From Sphingobacterium mizutaii (GTDB taxonomy: Bacteria; Bacteroidota; Bacteroidia; Sphingobacteriales; Sphingobacteriaceae), in NCBI RefSeq assembly GCF_900187125.1, contig NZ_LT906468.1, forward strand, positions 1,488,001 through 1,552,000: a stretch of 64,000 nt of DNA. Reading direction: 5' to 3'. Below are positions 7,316 through 17,880 of the stretch, piece by piece. The translations under genes and the position numbers were made by a program. The first letter of the stretch is position 1, and every line of letters starts with the position of its first letter. Under the pieces are notes generated by a model. That model ran no database searches. It worked only from the letters and a program-made list of their open reading frames with translations, and was not told where the DNA came from.

Positions 7316-10300
7316 TTATGGAGTTACTACTTTTGCTTGTTTTTTGTCTTTTTCTTTGGCAGAATCTGCTAAGTGTTTACCAGCACTTAGGTCATAAATA
7401 GCAGGAGCCGCTAAGAAGATCGAAGAGTAAGTAGCTACTACGATACCCACAAGGATAGCGAATGAGAAACCACGGATAACTTCACCACCAAAGACGAACA
7501 ATACAGCTAACACGAAGATTACAGTCAATGAAGTAATCACGGTACGGCTCAATGTAGAGTTGATCGCTTTGTTGATGGTAGTTCCCATATCTTCATGGTG
7601 TGCATTTGGTTTCTTCAAGTATTCACGAAGACGGTCAAATACAACCACCGTATCGTTCACTGAGTAACCTAATACGGTTAGGATCGCTGCAACGAAGTGT
7701 TGGTCAATATCTAATGAGAACGGTACGATACCATCTAAGATCGAGAATAGACCCAATAAGATGATCGCGTCGTGTACTGTTGCAATCGCTGCACCAGCTG
7801 AATATTGCCATTTATGGAAACGAACCAAGATATAAGCTGCAATCACGATAATCGAAAGGATTGAAGCATAGATAGCACGGTCGCGGATGTCACTTGCAAT
7901 GGTTGGTCCTACTTTTTGTTGAGATAGGATTTCGTATTTGTTTCCTTGAATTTTAGAAAGACCTTCATTCAATTTTCCTAATACTTCCTTGTCAGCTTCA
8001 TCGCTTGTTTCTTCAATATGATAAGAAGTTGTGATACGCAATTGGTTTTCACTACCGAAAGTCTTAACCTCGGTTGTAGTACCAAATACATTGTCTAGGT
8101 TCTCACGAATATTTTCAGGAGCAACGTTTTGATCATAACGTACGGTATATGTACGACCACCTTGGAAGTCAACTCCATAAGAGAAACCTTTGACCATGAT
8201 GGCAGCAAATGAAAGGATCACGGCGATCAATGAAATTCCATAAGCAACTTTTCTTTTCTTGATGAATTGGAAGTTGGCATTTTTCAAGGTATGGTTTGAC
8301 CAAGGGAATGACAAAGTGATTTTCATGTCTTTGCTCAACATGTATTCGAAAATCAAACGAGTGATGAAGATCGCTGTGAACAAAGAGGTAATAATACCGA
8401 TCATTAACGTTGTTGCGAAACCTTGGATTGGACCAGAACCTGTAAAGAATAGGATCAAACCAACCAAGAATGTAGTGATCTGCGAGTCAAGGATCGAAGG
8501 CATGGCATGTTTGTACCCATCGGCAACAATCTGACGCGGAGATTTACCAAGCGCTTGTTCCTCACGCATACGTTCATAGATCAGTACGTTTGCATCCACC
8601 GCGGTACCCATCGTCAATACGATACCTGCGATACCTGGTAAGGTCAGTACTGCATTCAAGGAAGCAAGAACCCCCATTAAGAAGAATACGTTGAAGATTA
8701 CCGCGATATTCGCTGCGATACCCGCACGATTGTAATAAGCGATCATGAACGCCATAACCACGATAATACCGATAACAGCTGAGTTTACACCTGAATCAAT
8801 AGCAACTTGACCTAATGAAGGACCTACGATAGCTTCTTCCACGATCTTAGCTGTTGTAGGAAGCCTACCAGCTTTCAATACGTTTGCTAAGTCTTTCGTG
8901 TCTTCAATAGTGAAGTTACCAGAGATTTGAGAGTTACCGTTAGGGATTTCTTCGTTTACACCAGGTGCTGAATATACAACACCATCCAAAACGATAGCGA
9001 TTGCATCTCTGTTTTGAGCAGCTTGGGCAGTTACACGTTTCCATTGACGAGCACCATCAGCATTCATTTCCATAGAAACGATTGGGCTGTTTTGTTGGTC
9101 GAAACCTTCACGGGCATCGGTAATCACCTCACCTGTCATTACTGGGCCGTTTTCAGCTCCAGTAGTTTTGATTGCGTATAGCGAAAGGAAATCCTTTGCA
9201 TTGTTTTCAGGTTTTACAGCCCATAACAATTTCAAGTTTCCAGGGATAATCGATTTTACCTCTGGACGAGCAAGCAAAGCATTTACTTTAGCAGTGTCTT
9301 TTAAGTTAGCATAACCTACTACGGCACCAGGAGCCAATTGTTGTTGGCCGTTTTGGCTGAACGTAGAAGGTGATAATACGGCAAATAGCGGGTTTTCAGC
9401 TAATGCTGCTGCATTTGGTTGTGCTGAAGAGTCAGCTGATGCAGAGTCAGAAGATTTTTGGTTAGCCCCTAATTTTGCCAATAAGTTTTCTTCTTTCTTA
9501 GTGCTGTCTGCCGCAGTAGTTGCAGCGGTAGAATCAGAAGCAACATTTGCAGCTGGTTTATTAGCTTTCAAAGTTGTTGCCAAGGTTCTGTTCACATTTT
9601 CTAATAAAGAATATACCTGTGGATTTTGATAAGTTTCGTAGAATTCCAATTTCGCAGAACCTTGTAATAGCTTACGAACGCGTTCTTCATCGTTTACACC
9701 AGGTAATTCGATTAAGATACGGTTGGTTCCTTGTTGGATTTGGATGTTTGGAGAAGCTACACCGAATTTGTCGATACGCGTACGCAAAACTTTATAGGAG
9801 TTTTGGATAGCGTTGTCTGCTTCTTTGTCCAAGAAATTACGGACATCGGATTCAGAGCTGTTACCCGTGATTACTGCGGAGTTATCTTTTGTAGCAAAGA
9901 AAGTAGCAATCGGCGTGGTAGCACCAGTAGCTTTATATTCATTCAAAAATAATTCAATCAACGAAGTGTTGGTTGTTTTACTTTTTTTCACTGCATTCTC
10001 TAATGCTTTGTTGAAGTTTGCATCCTTAGGATTGTCTGCTAAATTGGCGATCAATTCGTTCAATGAAATTTCCATTGTAACGTTCATACCACCTTTTAGG
10101 TCTAAGCCTAGCGCAATTTCATTGGATTTTGCTTCGCGATAAGTGAATTTAGCAATACCTATATTATATACTTCCTCACCAGCAATGGAATCTAGGTAGG
10201 CTTTTTCTTTAGCCATGTCGCCTTTGGCGTATTCCGCTGCGTCTTTCTCAACTTTTCTAGTTACAAAAGTGAATGATAAGGAGTAGAGGCACGCTAAGGA

Positions 10301-10339
10301 AACCACTATCACCAAAAATTTAATCAGCCCTTTACTCAT
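7316..10339 (-). CDS. secDF: Fused protein translocase subunit SecDF
   Basis: 1007 residues; SecD (about 1-640) and SecF (about 660-990) are fused, as usual in Bacteroidota. SecD has one N-terminal membrane segment, 'GLDLKGGMNVTMEI' near residue 78, and five clustered membrane segments with 'TMGTAVDANVLIYERMREE'. SecF repeats the pattern: 'GFSYGVDFQGGRTY' and 'YSVNDTVVVFDRLRE'. The first periplasmic domain carries an Ala/Ser/Thr-rich low-complexity stretch (about 255-310). The protein uses the proton-motive force to help secretion after SecA in the inner membrane. It is a single-gene unit with its own terminator. Confidence 0.96.
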   Translation of the reverse strand: MSKGLIKFLVIVVSLACLYSLSFTFVTRKVEKDAAEYAKGDMAKEKAYLDSIAGEEVYNIGIAKFTYREAKSNEIALGLDLKGGMNVTMEISLNELIANLADNPKDANFNKALENAVKKSKTTNTSLIELFLNEYKATGATTPIATFFATKDNSAVITGNSSESDVRNFLDKEADNAIQNSYKVLRTRIDKFGVASPNIQIQQGTNRILIELPGVNDEERVRKLLQGSAKLEFYETYQNPQVYSLLENVNRTLATTLKANKPAANVASDSTAATTAADSTKKEENLLAKLGANQKSSDSASADSSAQPNAAALAENPLFAVLSPSTFSQNGQQQLAPGAVVGYANLKDTAKVNALLARPEVKSIIPGNLKLLWAVKPENNAKDFLSLYAIKTTGAENGPVMTGEVITDAREGFDQQNSPIVSMEMNADGARQWKRVTAQAAQNRDAIAIVLDGVVYSAPGVNEEIPNGNSQISGNFTIEDTKDLANVLKAGRLPTTAKIVEEAIVGPSLGQVAIDSGVNSAVIGIIVVMAFMIAYYNRAGIAANIAVIFNVFFLMGVLASLNAVLTLPGIAGIVLTMGTAVDANVLIYERMREEQALGKSPRQIVADGYKHAMPSILDSQITTFLVGLILFFTGSGPIQGFATTLMIGIITSLFTAIFITRLIFEYMLSKDMKITLSFPWSNHTLKNANFQFIKKRKVAYGISLIAVILSFAAIMVKGFSYGVDFQGGRTYTVRYDQNVAPENIRENLDNVFGTTTEVKTFGSENQLRITTSYHIEETSDEADKEVLGKLNEGLSKIQGNKYEILSQQKVGPTIASDIRDRAIYASILSIIVIAAYILVRFHKWQYSAGAAIATVHDAIILLGLFSILDGIVPFSLDIDQHFVAAILTVLGYSVNDTVVVFDRLREYLKKPNAHHEDMGTTINKAINSTLSRTVITSLTVIFVLAVLFVFGGEVIRGFSFAILVGIVVATYSSIFLAAPAIYDLSAGKHLADSAKEKDKKQAKVVTP

Positions 10340-10720
10340 TGTCTAATCGTAATAAATTATGGTTTTTTATGTTTTTTTTAAGCTTAATAATATTTTACCA
10401 AGATTCGCAAAGGTATAAAAAAATTATATAATGAAAATAGTATATCAAACTTAATACGGAAAAAGTTGTTATTAAATATTGTCTTCATTTTCAGATAGAA
10501 TTGTATTGTCATAAACCTAATTTTCCGTGTTATTTTTGGGTTAACCTTTTTGCTCTTTGGAAAGGCATCTATTTCATGGCTTTCAGGTTCATGGTTGAAC
10601 AATTACCTGAAAATGCCCTGAATTCAGGGATACCTTGCCATGTTGTATTTCGATAAGTTTGCAGTTCAGGTCAATTATACATTGGCCATTGCACAGCTAA
10701 AAACTAATAATCAAAAAAAT
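10340..10720. other. Intergenic region with palindromes upstream of the DUF4870-like gene
   Basis: No convincing gene. The region holds a hairpin-forming inverted repeat TTTCAGGT (10581-10588)/ACCTGAAA (10605-10612) with inner GTTC/GAAC, immediately followed by a perfect 14-bp palindrome CCCTGAATTCAGGG (10616-10629). The secDF promoter must also lie here. Confidence 0.5.
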
Positions 10721-11071
10721 ATGGACAGAAATGAATTGAAATTGAATGAGGTAAAGAATCAAGATAATAAGAGCATTGGGATAATTTCCTATTTGACTTG
10801 GATCGGTTTATTGCTGGCCTTTATCCTGAACAGGGAAAAGAACGATCCATTTGTCAAGTTTCATATCCGCCAGAACTTGGGCTTATTTGTGCTGGGGCTT
10901 GTAGCTGGGCTATTGCATTATATTCCAGCAGTAGGGGGGATAGTTACTTATGTAGCCTTTACAGGATTGTTTATCTTTTGGGTGATTGGCTTGATTGGAG
11001 CGATCAATGGGAAAGAAAAGGAAGTTCCCTTTATTGGGAATATGTTCCAAGACTGGTTTAAGGGGATTTAA
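10721..11071 (+). CDS. Small Tic20/DUF4870-like membrane protein
   Basis: 116 residues when started at ATG 10721 ('MDRNELKLNEVKNQDNKS'). The frame is open further upstream, but that part is poorly hydrophilic/structured and crosses the palindrome region. Three hydrophobic helices are visible: about residues 20-36 ('IISYLTWIGLLLAFIL'), 53-70 and 75-96. 'FVKFHIRQNLGLFVLG' between helices 1 and 2 is the signature seen in DUF4870/Tic20-like inner-membrane proteins. Function unknown. It is convergent with the outer-membrane protein gene and shares a bidirectional terminator with it. Confidence 0.75.
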   Translation: MDRNELKLNEVKNQDNKSIGIISYLTWIGLLLAFILNREKNDPFVKFHIRQNLGLFVLGLVAGLLHYIPAVGGIVTYVAFTGLFIFWVIGLIGAINGKEKEVPFIGNMFQDWFKGI

Positions 11072-11089
11072 GTTGGTAAGACCAAATTA

Positions 11090-11126
11090 AAAAAGGCTTT
11101 TCGCTAATTGCGAAAAGCCTTTTTTA
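11090..11126. terminator. Bidirectional terminator
   Basis: Stem AAAGGCTTTTCGC/GCGAAAAGCCTTT around a TAATT loop, with an A tract before and a T tract after. It serves the plus-strand membrane-protein gene and the minus-strand outer-membrane-protein gene. Confidence 0.88.
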
Positions 11127-11142
11127 TAAATTTTAATTCAGC

Positions 11143-11610
11143 TTATTTCAAAGTGAATTTAAATCCTAAGCTAAAACGTGCAGCTTCAAAGTTAGACTCG
11201 TGAGAAAGGTTCCACCAAGGTTTCCAATCAAAATGTAGTGCTAAAGGAGCAGCAGGGATTTTGTACTCAAGACCAGCAGCTGGACGTACAGCAAACCAAG
11301 TCTCATCACCACCGAAACCTAATTGAGGACCAACACCTACATACCATCCTAAACCGTTAGTACCAGCGAATTGTTGGTTGTAAGAGTAGTCAGCACCAAC
11401 AGCAGTGAAGTTGTCACCGAATAATACCTGAGCGTTACCCGCATTGTTACCACCGAATGAATGTTTGATCTGTGGACCGAACAAAGTAGCGCCATCACCT
11501 AAGTCAATAGCTAAACCGATTGCTGTTTTATAAGGAGTCTGAGCTTTTGCTTCGTTAAAACCAAAAACTAATGCAGCTGCAGCTGCTAATGATAGTAATG
11601 TCTTTTTCAT
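11143..11610 (-). CDS. Small outer-membrane beta-barrel-like protein
   Basis: 155 residues. A signal peptide 'MKKTLLSLAAAAALVFGFNEAKAQ' ends with a clear AKA-Q cleavage site. The mature part consists of alternating hydrophobic/polar strands rich in Gly, Tyr, Trp and Phe and ends in 'ARFSLGFKFTLK', an outer-membrane barrel-type C terminus. About eight strands could be drawn, which suggests an OmpA-N/OmpX-sized barrel. Cargo or role unknown. It is monocistronic; the guaB promoter lies divergently 200 bases upstream. Confidence 0.75.
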   Translation of the reverse strand: MKKTLLSLAAAAALVFGFNEAKAQTPYKTAIGLAIDLGDGATLFGPQIKHSFGGNNAGNAQVLFGDNFTAVGADYSYNQQFAGTNGLGWYVGVGPQLGFGGDETWFAVRPAAGLEYKIPAAPLALHFDWKPWWNLSHESNFEAARFSLGFKFTLK

Positions 11611-11778
11611 AAATATTGTGTTAATTAAACTTTAATTTATACATGATTAGCAATTAGCTTGCCAAAAATTTAACATTCCTTTAACTAATTGCTCAAATAC
11701 CTGTTTTCCGGTAGTGGGGGACTAATGTCGATTTTATGTAAATAGTTATTTAGAGTTTTATTATTTTATAAATTTTCG

Positions 11779-13296
<1,518 letters not shown>

Positions 13297-13308
13297 GCTC
13301 GCCTTCAT

Positions 13309-13352
13309 GGGGTATTTGAACAGGGTTATTATTTCAATACCCCTGTTTTTTT
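13309..13352 (+). terminator. Terminator of guaB
   Basis: Stem GGGGTATT (13309-13316) with AATACCCC (13336-13343), loop of about 19 bases, then TG and a run of eight T residues. Confidence 0.75.
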
Positions 13353-13454
13353 TATAGTCCTTTCCTTTTTAGCTTATTTTGTAATACGCCTCATTTTTAG
13401 TAACTTGAGAATCCAAAATATATTTTTATTTAACAATAACATAATAACTAGCTT

Positions 13455-13580
13455 ATGGGAAAAGGAGATAAAAAAAGTAGAAAAGGAAAGATCATCATGG
13501 GATCATACGGTAAAAAAAGGCCTAGAGATCCCTGGAAACATAAGACTACAGTAAAGTCTACAGAAGAAAAATCTAAATAG
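13455..13580 (+). CDS. 30S ribosomal protein bTHX
   Basis: A 41-residue, strongly basic protein (MGKGDKKSRKGKIIMGSYGK...) that matches the bTHX/S31e-like family: the 'GKGDKKSRKGKI' start and 'GSYGKKRPR' core are diagnostic, and the C terminus is an acidic/Lys tail. bTHX sits in the head of the 30S subunit and stabilises 16S rRNA helices. It is too short for ordinary gene-length cut-offs. It stands alone between guaB and the AGCS symporter and has its own terminator. Confidence 0.9.
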   Translation: MGKGDKKSRKGKIIMGSYGKKRPRDPWKHKTTVKSTEEKSK

Positions 13581-13603
13581 AACATATTTTCTGAAATGTA
13601 AGA

Positions 13604-13647
13604 AGCATCTTGATGAAAGGTAAAACTGGATCAAGATGCTTTTTTTA
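13604..13647 (+). terminator. Terminator of the bTHX gene
   Basis: Stem AAGCATCTTGAT (13604-13615) with ATCAAGATGCTT (13630-13641), followed by a run of T residues to 13647. Confidence 0.9.
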
Positions 13648-13828
13648 TGCTATGTATATTGGTTAAAATTATCCTTCCCTTAAATTTTCTGCTTGTATTT
13701 TATAGAAAAATTGGGTCAATTCTTTCTATAAAATTAGCATGATATATAGAGATTATCTATGCAATAATTCCGTAAAGCATTGGAAGTATTCTATATTTTA
13801 GCGGACCTACCAATTGAGGGACGGATTT

Positions 13829-15265
13829 ATGCAGGAAATTATAGACAAAATTTATAGTATAGTTTGGAGTGATGCTTTGGTGTACTTATGCCTTTTGGCA
13901 GGGGTATATTTTACGATTCGCTTTAAATTTCCCCAGTTAATTTATTTGAAAGAGATGGTCCGCCTTCTCTTTAAAGGCAATAGTTCCAAAAAGGGGATAT
14001 CCTCTTTTCAGGCGTTTTCATTGGCCATATCCGGCCGTGTTGGGACTGGCAATATTGCGGGAGTAGCCACAGCGATCGGAATGGGTGGCCCTGGAGCAGT
14101 GTTCTGGATGTGGATTATTGCGTTTTTGGGAAGTTCATCGGCCATTATAGAAGCGACACTGGGCCAATTGTATAAGGAAGAAAAGGATGGGCAATACCGT
14201 GGTGGTCCAGCATATTATATCCAAAAAGGATTAAAGAGTAAGGTATTCGCTTGGGTTTTTGCCATTGTGACCATTATCAGTACGGGCTTTTTATTGCCAA
14301 GTGTACAGAGTAATAGCATTGCATTGGCTATGAAGTCGGCTTTTGACTTCTCGCCAATGGTCATTGGGATCTTTTTAGTATTGCTTTTGGGTTTTATTAT
14401 CATCGGCGGAGTAAAAAGGATCTCTAAAGTTGCTGAATATGTAGTTCCATTTATGGCAGGTGCCTATATCTTGATGGCTGTAGTCATCATTGTCCTGAAT
14501 ATCCAACAAGTTCCAGCGGTTTTTAAATTGATCTTCCAATCGGCCTTGAATTTAGAGGCTACATTTGGAGGAATAGTTGGTTCTGCTATTTCTTGGGGTG
14601 TGAAACGTGGTATCTATAGCAATGAGGCGGGGCAAGGTACAGCTCCACATGCGGCAGCCGCTGCCGAAGTAAGCCATCCGGTAAAACAAGGCTTGGTACA
14701 AGGTTTTTCCGTTTATGTGGATACCTTATTCGTTTGTACAGCTACTGCTTTGATGATCCTGTTTACGGGTCAATATAATGTTGCGGATTCCGCAGGAGGC
14801 TTTATTGTACAGCATATCCCTGGGGTTGAAGCTGGACCGGAGTTTACCCAATTGGCAGTTTCGCAACATTTCCCTTCATTAGGAGCAGGATTCATAGCAA
14901 TCGCATTGATGTTCTTTGCTTTTACGACGATCATGGCTTATTACTATATCGCAGAATGTAATGTGAGCTTTATCGGTAAAAATAGAAGTAGGACCGCCTT
15001 GATTTGGGTTCTGAGGGTAATGATTCTGGGTTCAGTTTATTTGGGATGTGTCTCAACAGCCAAGATGGCTTGGGATCTGGGCGATATTGGCGTAGGAATG
15101 ATGGCTTGGCTAAACATGATCGCCATTATTTTGTTGCACAATAAGGTCTTGAAACTTTTCAAGGATTATAACCAACAACGGAAAGAAGGAAAAGACCCTG
15201 TTTTTAATAATTCGGAAACGAAGTTTTCGGATGTGGGGATTTGGGAGAAAAATAAAAATATATAA
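13829..15265 (+). CDS. Sodium:alanine symporter family (AGCS) transporter
   Basis: 478 residues, 10-11 predicted membrane helices. Family signatures are 'FQAFSLAISGRVGTGNIAGVATAIGMGGPGAVFWMW' (about residues 60-95), 'ATLGQLYKEEKDGQYRGGPAYYI' and 'SNEAGQGTAPHAAAAA' (~265-285). AGCS carriers import Ala, Gly or related amino acids with Na+. I choose ATG 13829 over the in-frame TTG at 13814 because a good Shine-Dalgarno (GAGGG, 13816-13820) lies 8 bases before it. nhaA follows 6 bases downstream; pairing a Na+-driven importer with a Na+/H+ antiporter fits one Na+-cycling operon. Confidence 0.92.
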   Translation: MQEIIDKIYSIVWSDALVYLCLLAGVYFTIRFKFPQLIYLKEMVRLLFKGNSSKKGISSFQAFSLAISGRVGTGNIAGVATAIGMGGPGAVFWMWIIAFLGSSSAIIEATLGQLYKEEKDGQYRGGPAYYIQKGLKSKVFAWVFAIVTIISTGFLLPSVQSNSIALAMKSAFDFSPMVIGIFLVLLLGFIIIGGVKRISKVAEYVVPFMAGAYILMAVVIIVLNIQQVPAVFKLIFQSALNLEATFGGIVGSAISWGVKRGIYSNEAGQGTAPHAAAAAEVSHPVKQGLVQGFSVYVDTLFVCTATALMILFTGQYNVADSAGGFIVQHIPGVEAGPEFTQLAVSQHFPSLGAGFIAIALMFFAFTTIMAYYYIAECNVSFIGKNRSRTALIWVLRVMILGSVYLGCVSTAKMAWDLGDIGVGMMAWLNMIAIILLHNKVLKLFKDYNQQRKEGKDPVFNNSETKFSDVGIWEKNKNI

Positions 15266-15271
15266 TTACCT

Positions 15272-16441
15272 ATGGCTAAATTAATTAATCTGAACGTTTT
15301 TAAGGATTTCTTTGCGTCAAGTAACGCGGGTGGGATCATGTTGTTTCTATGTGTTATCCTTTCCATGATCATTGCAAATAGTCCCTTGGCGGCATCCCTT
15401 CAAAATCTTTTGGACTTGCCATTAGGATTTGAAACGGAATCCATCCACTTGAAATATTCTGTTCTACTCTGGATCAATGATGGTCTGATGGCTGTTTTCT
15501 TTTTATTGGTAGGCTTAGAGATCAAACGTGAAATTGTAGAGGGTGAACTTTCTTCGCCTAAGAAAGCGAGTTTACCGATTCTATGTGCTATTGGTGGTGC
15601 TGTTGTTCCGGCCTTTATCTATTTATCTTTTAATGCAGGGCAGGAGACGGCAAGCGGCTGGGGTATTCCAATGGCAACAGATATTGCTTTTGCATTGGCA
15701 GTGATCAATTTACTGGGAAATAGAATTCCTTCCAGTCTTAAGATATTTCTAGCGGCATTGGCTATCGTGGATGATTTGATAGCGATCTTGGTTATTGCCT
15801 TTTTCTATTCATCGGGTATCGAATTGACTTATCTCTACTATGCAGCTGCAGGAATGGTAGTTTTGATCTTGATGAATAGGTTCAATGTGCTTAATCCTTA
15901 TCTATATTTGATCCCGGGTGTGTTTATTTGGTACTTTATCCACCATTCTGGTATCCACGCGACTATTGCTGGGGTTTTGGTGGCGATGACCATTCCTACC
16001 AATGATACGGCTATAGAATCGCCGTTGGAGCGCCTTGAGCATGCATTGACCAAGCCAGTAAATTTTCTGATCATTCCGCTCTTTGCTTTTGCAAACACCA
16101 ATATTACCTTGGAAAAGGAAATGCTAGGCGGTTTGACCTCGGGCTTGGGTCTGGGAATATCATTGGGCTTATTGGTCGGTAAGCCGATCGGTATCTTATT
16201 AACTTCTTTTTTATGTACGAAGGCTAAACTGAGTTCATTGCCTGAAGGAAGTAATTGGAAGCATATAATTGGGGTAGGGCTGCTGGCTGGTATCGGTTTT
16301 ACCATGTCCATCTTTATCGCCATCCTTTCCTTTAACGATCCAGAGCATGTCTCCGAAGCTAAGCTTTCCATCTTGTTGACTTCATTATTAGCTGGGGTAT
16401 TTGGCTATCTCGCCTTAAATTCCAAGAAAGAATATAAATAA
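15272..16441 (+). CDS. nhaA: Na+/H+ antiporter NhaA
   Basis: 389 residues, twelve predicted membrane helices. The ion-binding aspartates are present: 'MATDIAFAL' (Asp137) and 'ALAIVDDLIAIL' (Asp167-Asp168), the counterparts of E. coli D133 and D163/D164. 'FFLLVGLEIKREIVEGEL' near residue 80 is the conserved cytoplasmic funnel region (pH sensor). It exchanges Na+ for H+ across the inner membrane. It is cotranscribed with the AGCS symporter and ends at a strong bidirectional hairpin. Confidence 0.96.
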   Translation: MAKLINLNVFKDFFASSNAGGIMLFLCVILSMIIANSPLAASLQNLLDLPLGFETESIHLKYSVLLWINDGLMAVFFLLVGLEIKREIVEGELSSPKKASLPILCAIGGAVVPAFIYLSFNAGQETASGWGIPMATDIAFALAVINLLGNRIPSSLKIFLAALAIVDDLIAILVIAFFYSSGIELTYLYYAAAGMVVLILMNRFNVLNPYLYLIPGVFIWYFIHHSGIHATIAGVLVAMTIPTNDTAIESPLERLEHALTKPVNFLIIPLFAFANTNITLEKEMLGGLTSGLGLGISLGLLVGKPIGILLTSFLCTKAKLSSLPEGSNWKHIIGVGLLAGIGFTMSIFIAILSFNDPEHVSEAKLSILLTSLLAGVFGYLALNSKKEYK

Positions 16442-16484
16442 AAAACAAAGGGAGGCAATTTGAAATGCTTCCCTTTGTTTTTTA
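16442..16484. terminator. Bidirectional terminator between nhaA and the DUF389 gene
   Basis: Stem AAACAAAGGGAGGCA/TGCTTCCCTTTGTTT with one wobble or mismatch, A-rich before and T-rich after. It overlaps the DUF389 stop codon region. Confidence 0.85.
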
Positions 16485-17780
16485 TTGATTTGTCCTTACG
16501 ATTTGGATATTCCCTGTTTGCAGTTTGTTTTCTAGCCATTTCCTTAATTTGTCCAGCTCATCCGGATTTATTGGTTTTTGAGCATTGTAGGTAATGATGT
16601 TTTGATAGTGGCTGCTATCAGGTGAAATTACGACCAATTGCTTTCCAATGCTGTATGGAGCCAATTCCGGGAATAGGATGTTTATTTCATTGATCAGGTT
16701 TTGATCGTCAAAAGTATAAGTAGACAATTCTTTCCTTAAGTTCTGGATCGTTACATCTTTCTCGGAAACATTGCGGGACTGCCTATTGATCTCTTCAAGA
16801 ATATCCCTTTTTAGGTCGGTGCTATCCTGTCTTATCAAAAGTGCCGTATTTTCAATGTTGTATGAAGCTAATTTCATGTTGAGGTCCTTGACTTCCAAGG
16901 AGTCGAATTTTTTGTCCAAGAAGGCTAGTTCTATCTTCTTTGGTCTGCTATTGAAATAGGTGTTCTCATATATTAGAGTATAGCCCTTGTTTACAAACTC
17001 ATTCTGGATGAAATTATCAACGTTTTGGCTGTATTTCTTTTCTTGAAGCAGGAGATAGGCTAAATAGAAACTTGGAATCAGTATCACTAAGATTAAGGTG
17101 CTGATGGTCCTTGTGATGCGTGTTTCCTTGGCTTGATCAACAAATTTTACTTTAGGGTATTTCAGTAATTTGACAATTAAGAAGGTGGATATACAGATAA
17201 AGAAACAGTTGATGGTATAAAGATACAGTGCCCCGCCGAAATAACTGAAATTTCCGATGGCTAGTCCATAGCCTGCGGTACAAAGGGGTGGCATCAATGC
17301 AGTGGCGATGGCTACTCCTGGGATTGGGTTACCTTTTTCTACTCTGGTTAGTGCTATGACGCCGGCTAAGCCGCCAAAGAAAGCGATGAGGACATCGTAT
17401 ATGTTTGGGGCTGTACGAGCCAGTAATTCTGATTGGGCCTCTTTAAAGGGGCTTAAAAGAAAGTATAAAAAGGAGACGAATAGGCTGACAATCGTGGCGA
17501 TGGCCAGGTTCTTTATCGATTTCTTTAATAAGGTGAAGTCATAGGTGCCTAAGGCAAAGCCGGCACCCACAATAGGTCCCATCAATGGGGAAATTAACAT
17601 AGCTCCAATTATGACCGCCGTGGAGTTTACATTCAAGCCTACCGAGGCCACAACAATGGCGCAGGCTAAAATCCATACATTGGCTCCTCGAAAGGAAATG
17701 CTGGAGGTTACATTCTCTAAAACTTTGTCTTTGGCTTCTTCCCCAAAATGTAAGTTTAAAAATCTATAAAGTTTGTTCAT
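16482..17780 (-). CDS. DUF389 (TIGR00341-like) membrane protein
   Basis: 432 residues. Residues about 30-250 hold six to seven membrane helices with 'MLISPLMGPIVGAGFALG', 'AFFGGLAGVIALTRVEKGNPIPGVAIATALMPPLCTAGYGLA', the DUF389 signature. The C-terminal ~180 residues are soluble and mostly alpha/beta with a coiled-coil-like Lys/Glu/Asn stretch near 330-350. No substrate is established for this family. It is a single gene convergent with nhaA; upstream lies the end of the araC gene of the fucose locus. Confidence 0.85.
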   Translation of the reverse strand: MNKLYRFLNLHFGEEAKDKVLENVTSSISFRGANVWILACAIVVASVGLNVNSTAVIIGAMLISPLMGPIVGAGFALGTYDFTLLKKSIKNLAIATIVSLFVSFLYFLLSPFKEAQSELLARTAPNIYDVLIAFFGGLAGVIALTRVEKGNPIPGVAIATALMPPLCTAGYGLAIGNFSYFGGALYLYTINCFFICISTFLIVKLLKYPKVKFVDQAKETRITRTISTLILVILIPSFYLAYLLLQEKKYSQNVDNFIQNEFVNKGYTLIYENTYFNSRPKKIELAFLDKKFDSLEVKDLNMKLASYNIENTALLIRQDSTDLKRDILEEINRQSRNVSEKDVTIQNLRKELSTYTFDDQNLINEINILFPELAPYSIGKQLVVISPDSSHYQNIITYNAQKPINPDELDKLRKWLENKLQTGNIQIVRTNQ

Positions 17781-17880
17781 GGCAGTGTGATTCTGCCTGC
17801 AAAAATATTGTTTAATATTAATTGAAAAAATAAAATGGTTTGCTTTCGGGAAATTTTACCAAGATCTATTGACTCATCCC

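Noticed and set aside
10384..10602. 72-codon minus-strand frame upstream of secDF
   Set aside because: Low-complexity Phe/Ile/Lys peptide in an AT-rich promoter region with no family features.
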